Shown here in pieces: positions 9,965 to 18,150 of a DNA stretch of 64,000 nt. Numbering within the stretch: the first letter of the stretch is position 1; each line of letters starts with the position of its first letter. The notes below the pieces were generated by a model that saw only the letters and a program-made list of their open reading frames with translations, was not told the DNA's origin and searched no databases. The DNA is from Barnesiella sp. (GTDB taxonomy: Bacteria; Bacteroidota; Bacteroidia; Bacteroidales; Muribaculaceae), in assembly GCA_014800945.1 (NCBI GenBank), contig JAAVFD010000012.1:68604-132603 (forward strand), read 5' to 3'. A program made the position numbers and the translations under genes.

Positions 9965-10024
9965 GCTAACGGTAACTGTTTCATGTACTTATCCTTGCAA
10001 GATTAGTTATTAAATAGATTGTGT

Positions 10025-10033
10025 GCAAAAATA
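10025..10033 (-). promoter_or_regulatory. Bacteroidetes -7 box (TATTTTTGC) for the large secreted protein
   Basis: GCAAAAATA on + strand; implies a ~170-nt 5' UTR. Confidence 0.5.
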
Positions 10034-10175
10034 GTTATTTTTTTGTAAGTAAATAACGTATGCAACAGTATTTTATTGTGTTTTTTTTGTTCAACACCCC
10101 CCGATGGGGGGGGAAGGAGATGGCATAATCGGAAGATTCGGAATTTTCCGAAGATTCCGAGAAATCGGAGGTAGC

Positions 10176-10224
10176 TGACCGCGTAGCGGTCGGGCGCCGC
10201 ATGGCGCGTTTCGGAGGATTCGGA
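10176..10224 (+). repeat. 49-bp palindrome-bearing direct repeat, copy 1
   Basis: TGACCGCGTAGCGGTCGGGCGCCGCATGGCGCGTTTCGGAGGATTCGGA, identical to 10545-10593. Confidence 0.97.
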
Positions 10225-10308
10225 GATTTCGGAAGATGACGAGAGGGGTGCGCATCGGGGGGGATATGTCCCGGAGGGTGCCGAGGGCGGGGAGCAAAGG
10301 AGCTATGT

Positions 10309-10359
10309 TGTCCCGGAGGGACATAACTTGGTTAACCGGGTACATTCATGTGCCCGGGT
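10309..10359 (+). repeat. Left arm of ~51-bp inverted repeat
   Basis: TGTCCCGGAGGGACA...GTTAACCGGGTACATTCATGTGCCCGGGT; reverse complement matches 10451-10502 with few differences. Confidence 0.93.
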
Positions 10360-10377
10360 TCGGAAACGACTGACTAT

Positions 10378-10394
10378 CAACCCCGGAGGGGTTG
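10378..10394. repeat. Perfect palindrome CAACCCC-GGA-GGGGTTG
   Basis: Read directly; lies in the spacer of the large inverted repeat. Confidence 0.9.
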
Positions 10395-10450
10395 GACTCT
10401 GAAGATGCATGGTTCAACACCTCCGGCGTTGCTTTTTTACCGGTATCCCT

Positions 10451-10502
10451 ATCCGGGCACATAAATGTACCCGGTTAACAAAATTACTGTCCCTCCGGGA
10501 CA
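10451..10502 (-). repeat. Right arm of ~51-bp inverted repeat
   Basis: Reverse complement of 10309-10359 allowing one indel and a few substitutions. Confidence 0.93.
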
Positions 10503-10544
10503 TTACCCTGCGTCTGCAAAGTTAGCAAAAAACAATCAAAATCA

Positions 10545-10593
10545 TGACCGCGTAGCGGTCGGGCGCCGCATGGCGCGTTTCGGAGGATTCGGA
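10545..10593 (+). repeat. 49-bp palindrome-bearing direct repeat, copy 2
   Basis: Identical to 10176-10224. Confidence 0.97.
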
Positions 10594-10644
10594 ATTTTCG
10601 GAAGATTCGGAAAAATCCGAAAAATCGGAGAGGGAGAGGGGGAA

Positions 10645-11115
10645 TTATAGGCGATCGGGGAAGGCGGCGAGGAGGCGCGCTTGGACGAGGTGTTGGTGGT
10701 CGGCGTCGCCATAGTTGGCGAAGGGGTAGATGGATATTCCTCCGCGCGGGGTGAAGATGCCTTTGACTTCGATGTAGCGGGGGTTCATGAGTCTGATAAG
10801 GTCCTTCATTATAATATTGATGCAGTCCTCATGGAAATCGCCGTGGTTTCTGAAGCTGAAGAGGTATAGCTTGAGGCTTTTGCTCTCCACCATCAGCTCC
10901 CGGGGGATGTAGTTTATGATGATCTTAGCGAAGTCCGGCTGCCCGGTTTTTGGGCAAAGTGAGGTGAATTCGGGGCAGTTGAATGTGACCAGATACTCGT
11001 TTTCAGGGTGCTTGTTCACAAATGTTTCGAGCACTTCGGGGGAGTATGTGTCCGGGTATCTGGTGTTATTGTTGCCGAGGAGGGTTACTCCTGAAAGTTC
11101 GCTATCGTTTCTCAT
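10645..11115 (-). CDS. queF: NADPH-dependent 7-cyano-7-deazaguanine reductase QueF
   Basis: [47 protein letters not shown]. Confidence 0.96.
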   Translation of the reverse strand: MRNDSELSGVTLLGNNNTRYPDTYSPEVLETFVNKHPENEYLVTFNCPEFTSLCPKTGQPDFAKIIINYIPRELMVESKSLKLYLFSFRNHGDFHEDCINIIMKDLIRLMNPRYIEVKGIFTPRGGISIYPFANYGDADHQHLVQARLLAAFPDRL

Positions 11116-11824
11116 CGCTAATCAGGTTATCTTCAAATGTTTTCATCTGCTCAAACAGTTGCAGTATCCTTTCGGCATAGCGCGGGTTTGCCGCCCATCT
11201 GTTGCTGAGCCCCTGCCATGTGGGTGCAATGCCTCTGCTGACAAGTTTGAACCTGGGGTCAATAATGGCTTCTCCGAACGGGAGAGGGTCTTTGCAAGCG
11301 TATGCGTATAGGTGCTGAATCTGAGCCGTGACTCCTTGCCGCACGGTTGGGAAGGAGTGACCTTTCAATCCGAGTTTAGTGACTCCCAAGCCGCAGTAGT
11401 TGTGCTGATCGGGTGTAACGGCAGTGCCTCCGGTGAATTTGAACCATCCGGTTTCAAGGGCGGACTGGCAGAGCGCAATATCGCCTCTGATTCCATATTT
11501 TTTACCAATTTCGTAGAACGCCTCGGCTATTTCACGTTCAAAATCAGGATTGCGGGTGAGCATAAACCGGTACATTGTCTCCGCTTCAACTTCCGGCTGC
11601 CCCATAATGGCAACGGTGGTGATATCCAACTGTTTCTGCATCTGCTCCTCTGCTATCTTTTTTTCCGCTTCAATTTCATCCTGCATCACCTCAAAGATGA
11701 TGTCCTCGGGAATGACGATAGTGTCCCGGCGGAAGATTCTGCGCAGATTCTGCGCCTCAGCCCGCTGGCATAGCAATGCGGCAAAAAATGTCAGAGCAAT
11801 GGTGAGCGCGACAATGGTTTTCAT
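11102..11824 (-). CDS. Exported glucosaminidase-domain protein (FlgJ/LytG-like)
   Basis: [37 protein letters not shown]...[14 protein letters not shown]-terminal signal. Confidence 0.88.
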   Translation of the reverse strand: MKTIVALTIALTFFAALLCQRAEAQNLRRIFRRDTIVIPEDIIFEVMQDEIEAEKKIAEEQMQKQLDITTVAIMGQPEVEAETMYRFMLTRNPDFEREIAEAFYEIGKKYGIRGDIALCQSALETGWFKFTGGTAVTPDQHNYCGLGVTKLGLKGHSFPTVRQGVTAQIQHLYAYACKDPLPFGEAIIDPRFKLVSRGIAPTWQGLSNRWAANPRYAERILQLFEQMKTFEDNLISDEKR

Positions 11825-11853
11825 CAGATGCCGTTTAACCCGTTAAGTGAGCG

Positions 11854-12984
11854 TTACTCTTTATTATCGGTGCCGGCGGAGCCGTTGCCACTGCGGAATG
11901 CCGCAACAAGGTCGCGACCGAACAGAATCCATGCTGCACAAGCTACCACAGCCACGAAAACGCATCCCACAATAATGAGCATTTTTGAGGGCTTCGAGGG
12001 GATGAGTGGAACAGTTGCCGGCTGCAGGACGGTGTAAACAGGTGTGATTTCCTGCACCTTAGCCTTAGCCATCTGGAGCTGCTGCGCGGTGGTGTTGTAG
12101 AGATTGTAAGCGAGCTGCATCTCGTTCTGGAGTCTCTCCTCCTCATTTCGCATGGAGCGCAGAATAACACCCTGGTTTCTATCCATGTAAGCGGCATAAC
12201 GCTGCTGCGCCTGGTAATAGTCATCTCTTGCCTCATCGTTAAGAGTCTGGGCATATTCCATATCAGCGCGCGCTTTGTTGGTGCGATACTCGGTGACATA
12301 CTCCTTGAGACGCTCCGCCACTGTGTCAGCGAGCATGGCAGAAACCATGGGGTCCTGCATGGTCACACTGATGGATATAACGGAGGTCTTGGAATCGACA
12401 TCCACTCCAATCCTTGCACCCAAGGTGCTCACCACCCCGTTTTCTTCCGGAGTGAGGCGGAAAGAGTCGGGCTTCTTCTCCTCAGTGTCAAGCTTTCCGG
12501 AGCCGAAAAGCGACCTTATGCCTCCGATAGCCTTGCCGGGGAGCGCCATAACGCTGCTCCACCAGGGGGCTGATAGGTCCTTGCTCACATAATTTTCCAC
12601 GGTTGTGCCGTTGCCGTCCTTATCGGTAACTTTCACGTCAAACAGCTCAAGCGAGAAGGGAATCGAACTGACAATGTCCGGATAGAGCTGCGGGCTGAAG
12701 GCATCCTTGCCCTGTCCCACAGTGGTGTTTATTCCCGCGAGCGCCGCGAGCGCGCCGAGATTTGAGGCTCCTCCCCCATTCTGGCTGGCTTCGGGCGCGA
12801 GCTTGATAGTGGTGGTGTATTCCTTTGGAATCGAGAAGGCGATAACCACCCCGGCAACAAGCCCTACAGCGCCCCATTTAATGAGTTTGCGCTTCTCGGC
12901 CCATATTTTGCGGGCGAGTTCAAGCAGATCTATCTCCTGCTCCGCATCCGCGGCAGTAGTATTGTTGTTTTGCTCCTCTTGCAT
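11854..12984 (-). CDS. Wzz-like polysaccharide chain-length determinant protein
   Basis: Two TM segments flanking a coiled-coil region, EIDLLELARKIWAEKRKLIKWG, C-terminal PSKPSKMLIIV. Confidence 0.88.
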   Translation of the reverse strand: MQEEQNNNTTAADAEQEIDLLELARKIWAEKRKLIKWGAVGLVAGVVIAFSIPKEYTTTIKLAPEASQNGGGASNLGALAALAGINTTVGQGKDAFSPQLYPDIVSSIPFSLELFDVKVTDKDGNGTTVENYVSKDLSAPWWSSVMALPGKAIGGIRSLFGSGKLDTEEKKPDSFRLTPEENGVVSTLGARIGVDVDSKTSVISISVTMQDPMVSAMLADTVAERLKEYVTEYRTNKARADMEYAQTLNDEARDDYYQAQQRYAAYMDRNQGVILRSMRNEEERLQNEMQLAYNLYNTTAQQLQMAKAKVQEITPVYTVLQPATVPLIPSKPSKMLIIVGCVFVAVVACAAWILFGRDLVAAFRSGNGSAGTDNKE

Positions 12985-12989
12985 AAGCG

Positions 12990-15461
12990 TTATTTCTTAA
13001 ATATAGAGTAGATGGTAGCCGCCATGGTGCCGAGTGTAGAGAACGAGCTGATGTAGCCGAACACCTGTGCCCAGTTTGTACCGCCGGTCTTAGGCTTGGA
13101 GGGCACGATAATCTGACATCCCGGTTCAATGGGGGTGTTACGCTTTGCCCTGGCAACCATTCCGTTCATATACACCACAAAAGCCTTGCTCTTTCTGGCT
13201 CTCTCGCCATAGCCGCCCGCCTGGTCGATATACCAACCGAGTTTTTTGCCCGGCTGATAGCCGACAACGTTGGGGAACATTACGTCACCACTGATTTTGA
13301 CAGTGCTGATTTCCTGAGGAATTACCAGACGGTCGCCCTCCTGAAGGACAAGGTCGTAGGCACTTCCGGGATTGCTGAGCGCTTTTTCAAGTTCAAGTCC
13401 GACGCTATAAACCTCTGAGAGCACGAGTTTATCCACCGCAATAGAGTCTTCGGAATTCTGGGCGGCGAGTTTGAGCGACTCATCACGCGCCGCAATTTCT
13501 TCCTCCGTCATTTTTCTGAGGAGTCTCGCCCCTTTGGGATAAGCTCCATCGATGATGCCTCCGCAGCGTTTGATAATATCACTGATTCTTTCGTTTCTTG
13601 TCTGGAGCGCGAACTGCCCTTCGAAAAGCACCTCACCCTCAACATTCACGAGCTTTTGCTCACGATAGCCCGGGCTCTTGAGAACCTCAACGATGTCAAA
13701 CGGCTCCAGCTTGAACTCGGGGTCACCTTTAATAATAAGACCGTTCTGGAGCGCAAATGTGAAAACGCGCGCTGTCTGATCGGTGGGCGTAAGGCTTGTG
13801 GGGTCGATGATTCGTCTGGACACATCCACCCTTGCGGTAGAAGCACCGAGCTTGAGCCCTCCCGCCATAACAATCAGGTCCTCAACAGACATGCCCTTTG
13901 CATAGGGATAGTCACCGGGGTCAAGAACCTGCCCGTTGATAGTAACCTCTCCCTGCTCATAAATATCCTTGGCACTTGACACAACAAGCATATCGTTAGG
14001 CCGGAGCATAATGTCCGCCGCCCTGCCTTCAAGCACATCTCCAATTGCAACGCCCATAGCTTCAAGCGTTTCCCCCGGCCCTTCGCGGTAAAGAATGGCG
14101 CGGTCAAGGTAAGCATCGGTAGCAAGTCCCTGCGCCGCCTTGATGACCTCTTTCAGCGAGGTGCCGTCAGAGTCGATGGCATACATTCCGGGGCGCATAA
14201 CGGCACCACGCAGCTCCACTCTGTTAGCGAAGCGGTCGCTGACTTCTCCGATATTGACAATGTCACCGTCCTTGAGAGGATAGGAAGAGAAATCGGCACT
14301 CTCAACATTGTAGATTTTATTTTCCTTGTTGTCCGAGCGATTGACAGTAATCATCTCGGTATAAGCGTTTCCGGCAAATCCACCGGTGTATTTAAGAAGG
14401 TCTGTAAGTGTCTCACCGTCTTTGAGCTCATAGTACATAGGACGCTTAACATTGCCCTCAACATTGATAAGCTGCTCGTAAGGGGGCACAATAACCACAT
14501 CGCCCTCCTGCATTCTGATGCTTCCGGCTTGCTTGCCTCCGAAAATATAGTCGTAGAGATCGACATCGATGAGCTTTTTGCCGTTTCGGATTATGTGGAC
14601 ATTTCTCATAGAGCCGACATCGTTGATGCCTCCTGCCCTGTAAATGGCATTGAAGACATTTGAGAACGGAGACAGCCTGTAGGAGCCGGGCACATTCACC
14701 TCGCCCATAACGTTGACGAGTATGCTTCTGATTTCTCCAAGGTTGATGCTCACCTCGGTCTCCTCATTCTCCACACCCGCATATTTCTTGGCGAAGAGCT
14801 GCTTCAGGCGTGAGTTAGCCTCTGCAATGGTGAGTCCGTTAAGCGACACCGGTCCAATCTGAGATATAATTATGCTGCCCTCCGGCGAGATGTAGTCGCG
14901 AATCTGATCCTCGCTCGCTCCCCAGATGTCGATAACCACCTCATCGCCGGGTCCGAGGCGGTAGTTAGCCGGAGTAGCCATGTTTTCATTTGGCTCGAAA
15001 GTCAGCTCTCTGGAAGTGAAGATATCGTGACCGTATATTTTTTTTCTTTCAACAGTGTCGTTCTCAACGAATTGCAATGAGTCCGGCATCATGATGTCAA
15101 ACACATTTCCCATTGTGGAAATGGTGTTTTCGTCCGGCTGCTTAGCTGTTCTGAGTCTCGATTCCCTGGTGCCCTCGAGCTTTTCTCCTGCTCCGGTTTT
15201 CTTTGTGGTTTTCTTAGATGCGGCAACAGTTTCCTCTTTACCGGCATATTCATCACGCAGCCTCTCAATCTGCTCCTTAGTCACACCTTTAGCAAGGAGC
15301 TCCTTACCGATTTGCTGCTCGGTCTTGCCCATGGCTGTCTGCCGCTTGATATAGTCAATCACCTGCTGGTCGGTCATTTTTGCCCAAGCGGTCAAAGTAA
15401 CCGCAACGGCAACAGCAGTCAGTAGTATTCTTTTTAGGGAATTCAACATTTTGTGAGTCAT
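12990..15461 (-). CDS. Polysaccharide biosynthesis/export outer-membrane protein with SLBB domains (Wza-like)
   Basis: YRLGPGDEVVIDIWGASE, repeated SLBB segments (VNVMGEVNVPGSYRLSP, INGQVLDPGDYPYAKGMSVEDLI); signal peptide. Confidence 0.93.
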   Translation of the reverse strand: MTHKMLNSLKRILLTAVAVAVTLTAWAKMTDQQVIDYIKRQTAMGKTEQQIGKELLAKGVTKEQIERLRDEYAGKEETVAASKKTTKKTGAGEKLEGTRESRLRTAKQPDENTISTMGNVFDIMMPDSLQFVENDTVERKKIYGHDIFTSRELTFEPNENMATPANYRLGPGDEVVIDIWGASEDQIRDYISPEGSIIISQIGPVSLNGLTIAEANSRLKQLFAKKYAGVENEETEVSINLGEIRSILVNVMGEVNVPGSYRLSPFSNVFNAIYRAGGINDVGSMRNVHIIRNGKKLIDVDLYDYIFGGKQAGSIRMQEGDVVIVPPYEQLINVEGNVKRPMYYELKDGETLTDLLKYTGGFAGNAYTEMITVNRSDNKENKIYNVESADFSSYPLKDGDIVNIGEVSDRFANRVELRGAVMRPGMYAIDSDGTSLKEVIKAAQGLATDAYLDRAILYREGPGETLEAMGVAIGDVLEGRAADIMLRPNDMLVVSSAKDIYEQGEVTINGQVLDPGDYPYAKGMSVEDLIVMAGGLKLGASTARVDVSRRIIDPTSLTPTDQTARVFTFALQNGLIIKGDPEFKLEPFDIVEVLKSPGYREQKLVNVEGEVLFEGQFALQTRNERISDIIKRCGGIIDGAYPKGARLLRKMTEEEIAARDESLKLAAQNSEDSIAVDKLVLSEVYSVGLELEKALSNPGSAYDLVLQEGDRLVIPQEISTVKISGDVMFPNVVGYQPGKKLGWYIDQAGGYGERARKSKAFVVYMNGMVARAKRNTPIEPGCQIIVPSKPKTGGTNWAQVFGYISSFSTLGTMAATIYSIFKK

Positions 15462-15463
15462 AT

Positions 15464-16615
15464 TCAGGGGTTAGAATTCTTTGTGTGGTTTTCTTCCGCC
15501 TCTTTGACTTTCGCTTCATGCTTCAGACGCATCTTTGTGAGGAAATTATTGCTGAGCGTCCAAGCAGCGATGTCGAGCAGAAGAAGGATGTTCACTTCTA
15601 TATATTTTGAAAGTACGATATTGAACACACTGAAAAGGGTGGCAGACAGCACAAGCAGCGACATAGCGGTGCGCTGCTGAAATCCGATAGCCAGAATTTT
15701 GTGGTGAATGTGGGTTTTGTCCGGCAGGAAAGGGTTGCCATGACGGATAATACGGCGGAAAAACACCCTCACTACGTCAAAACAAGGGATAATAAGCGGC
15801 GAGAGGGCGAGAATGAGAGCATTGGTTCCGAAAACGGGAATTGTTTCCGGTGCATATTGCAGGATTGTGAGTCCGAGAAAGACGAGAAGCAGCCCGATAG
15901 TGAGACTGCCGGTGTCGCCCATGAATATTTTCTTACGCTTTTCCGGATTACCGAACACATTGTAGTAGAAGAACTGGAGAAGCACCCCCAGCGCCGAGAA
16001 TGAAATCATTGCATAAACAGGCTTTCCAATCAGCAGGAAGGTGACTCCGTAGAGAATAAACGCCACACTGCTGAGCCCCGAAGCGAGCCCGTCAATACCG
16101 TCAATGAGATTAATCGCGTTTATAACATATACCACAATCAGTATGGTAAGCGGAACACCTAGGAAAGGACTGATGTGATGCAACCCGAACACACCGTGGA
16201 GATTATTAATCCACAATCCGCCGGCAATAACAAGCACCGCGCATATTATCTGCGCAACGAATTTGGCGCGGTATCTCACACCGATAAGGTCGTCCGCCAT
16301 GCCCACAAGATAGAGCATCAGCAGAGAGCAGTAGCCAAAGGCAACCGCCCGGGCGTTATCGCTCATGGCACATTCAACGCTTTTATCCCCAACAAGATAA
16401 GCGAGCCCGAGAATAAGCGAAACGGAGAAGCAAATCACGGGAGTGAAGGCGATTCCTCCGAGTCTGGGCACCGCCCCTTTGTGTATCTTTCTCTCATCCG
16501 GCTCATCAAACAAGCGACGTCTGAATGACACAAGTAAAATCTGTGGGATAAGAATTCCTGCAAAAAGTATGCTCAGCAGCATCGCTGATATAGAGCTCAA
16601 GATCCAAGTAATCAT
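15464..16615 (-). CDS. WecA/MraY-type undecaprenyl-phosphate sugar-1-phosphate transferase
   Basis: INLIDGIDGLASGLS, FMGDTGSLTIGLLL, HIHHKIL; multi-TM. Confidence 0.92.
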   Translation of the reverse strand: MITWILSSISAMLLSILFAGILIPQILLVSFRRRLFDEPDERKIHKGAVPRLGGIAFTPVICFSVSLILGLAYLVGDKSVECAMSDNARAVAFGYCSLLMLYLVGMADDLIGVRYRAKFVAQIICAVLVIAGGLWINNLHGVFGLHHISPFLGVPLTILIVVYVINAINLIDGIDGLASGLSSVAFILYGVTFLLIGKPVYAMISFSALGVLLQFFYYNVFGNPEKRKKIFMGDTGSLTIGLLLVFLGLTILQYAPETIPVFGTNALILALSPLIIPCFDVVRVFFRRIIRHGNPFLPDKTHIHHKILAIGFQQRTAMSLLVLSATLFSVFNIVLSKYIEVNILLLLDIAAWTLSNNFLTKMRLKHEAKVKEAEENHTKNSNP

Positions 16616-16832
16616 GTTTTTCGGTATTATGTGTGCTTGTTAAGGCGCTCAGCAAAACGAATATATCCGCGCCGGAACATCTGACCCGAAGCCAATGATA
16701 CTTGTGTGAATATATGATGATTCATATTGCTTACGCTGTTGGTTCTATTTATATAAACGTCGGCAAAAAGCCTGATTCTACCGACAAAAATAGTGTTTTA
16801 TCTTATGTAAACGGGATAAAAACCCTATTTGC

Positions 16833-16841
16833 GCAAAGGTA
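16833..16841 (-). promoter_or_regulatory. Bacteroidetes -7 box (TACCTTTGC) of the exopolysaccharide operon
   Basis: GCAAAGGTA on +; TAnnTTTGC on -, with TTG (CAA 16862-16864 on +) about 20 bp upstream. Confidence 0.6.
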
Positions 16842-17045
16842 ACGTAAAAATGTTAACAATGCAAGCTATTTACCTTATTTTAATAATTTAACACAACGGG
16901 GATTTTATTTAAGAACGTGGCGGCGGGCGACCTTATTATTAAATAGGTGTAATTTTATGTTCATGGAAAAATAAACACAAAAAAAACATATCTTATTGGC
17001 AAAATGTTATATTTTTGCAGAAAACTACAGCAAATATCAATAAAA

Positions 17046-18080
17046 ATGGCACTGATAATACCAAAAAGCTACAAAAGAAAACTACTGCCTGAGACAACGG
17101 AAGTGGCTATCAAGATGATTAAGGAGGAGTTTCAGAAACGCTTGTCGGAAGCTCTGAATCTGCGCCGCGTAACCGCTCCGCTGTTTGTGATGAGCGGAAC
17201 AGGGCTTAACGATGACCTGAACGGTGTTGAACGCGCTGTAAGCTTTCCGGTCAAAGCCATGGATGATAAGAAGGCAGAGGTGGTGCACTCTCTGGCAAAA
17301 TGGAAGCGTGTGAAGCTCGGTGCCTATGATATAGCTCCCGGATTCGGACTCTATACCGACATGAACGCAATCCGTGCAGATGAGGATTTGGACAACCTGC
17401 ACTCAATGTATGTGGACCAATGGGACTGGGAGCGCACCATCAATGAGAGTGACCGCAATCTGGAATATCTCAAGGATACCGTACGCAAAATATATAAGGC
17501 TGTGCGCGAGACAGAGCTGACGGTGTATCGCCACTTTCCCCACATCACTCCCCGGCTGCCGGAGGATATCACCTTTATCCATTCTGAAGAGCTGCTCCAC
17601 AAATATCCGGGGATGAGCGCTACCGAGCGCGAGAGTGCCGCCGCCAGGGAGCATGGAGCCATTTTTATAATAGGCATAGGCGCACCGCTGAGCAGCGGCG
17701 AGCCACACGACGGCAGGGCTCCCGACTATGATGACTGGATTTCGCCTAACTCAGATGGATTTACGGGGCTGAACGGTGATATAGTGCTGTATGACAAGGT
17801 GCTTGACCGCAGTTTCGAGCTTTCGTCGATGGGCATAAGGGTCAGCCCCGAGTCATTGAAAAAGCAGCTTGAATTGCGTGGCTGCACCGAAAGGAAAAAC
17901 CTCAACTTTCACAAGGCACTGCTTGCCGGAGAATTACCATATTCTATCGGTGGTGGCATAGGTCAGAGCCGCCTGTGTATGTTTTTGTTGCAGAAAGCCC
18001 ACATCGGCGAAGTGCAGGCAAGCATCTGGCCGGAAGATCAGATAGAACGCTGCAAAGCCGCCGGCATTGAACTGCTGTAG
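17046..18080 (+). CDS. asnA: Aspartate--ammonia ligase AsnA
   Basis: GTGLNDDLNGVERAVSF, QWDWERTI, GGGIGQSRLCMFLLQKAHIGEVQ; ORF opens at 17004 but MALIIPKSYKRKLLPE is the likely start. Confidence 0.96.
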   Translation: MALIIPKSYKRKLLPETTEVAIKMIKEEFQKRLSEALNLRRVTAPLFVMSGTGLNDDLNGVERAVSFPVKAMDDKKAEVVHSLAKWKRVKLGAYDIAPGFGLYTDMNAIRADEDLDNLHSMYVDQWDWERTINESDRNLEYLKDTVRKIYKAVRETELTVYRHFPHITPRLPEDITFIHSEELLHKYPGMSATERESAAAREHGAIFIIGIGAPLSSGEPHDGRAPDYDDWISPNSDGFTGLNGDIVLYDKVLDRSFELSSMGIRVSPESLKKQLELRGCTERKNLNFHKALLAGELPYSIGGGIGQSRLCMFLLQKAHIGEVQASIWPEDQIERCKAAGIELL

Positions 18081-18111
18081 AGCAAGAGATAGGTTATTCG
18101 GAAAAAATCAT

Positions 18112-18120
18112 TATCTTTGG
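18112..18120 (+). promoter_or_regulatory. -7 box (TATCTTTGG) upstream of the DUF4301 gene
   Basis: TAnnTTTG match ~30 bp before the start. Confidence 0.5.
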
Positions 18121-18150
18121 GCATTGAACTTTATTAATACCTAAAAAGAC

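Noticed and set aside
9847-9984. 46-aa N-terminal extension of the large secreted protein
   Set aside because: A strong signal peptide starts at ATG 9846; the extension is more plausibly a structured leader.
10091-10345. 84-aa - strand ORF MYPVNQVMSLRDN...
   Set aside because: Shares its MYPVN start with the + ORF at 10465-10650 only because both lie on the arms of the same inverted repeat; no coding signal.
10516-10524. TAACTTTGC -7 box on the - strand inside the repeat mosaic
   Set aside because: Good motif match, but it lies ~500 bp from the nearest start in that direction and a closer box exists at 10025-10033; left as a possible repeat-borne promoter only.
10090-10640. CRISPR array
   Set aside because: Repeats are only two copies each, in nested or inverted layout, with no regular spacers and no cas genes.
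10465-10650. 61-aa + strand ORF MYPVNKITVPPGHYP...FGGFGIFGRFGKIRKIGEGEGE
   Set aside because: Same inverted-repeat artefact plus TTCGGA low-complexity tract.
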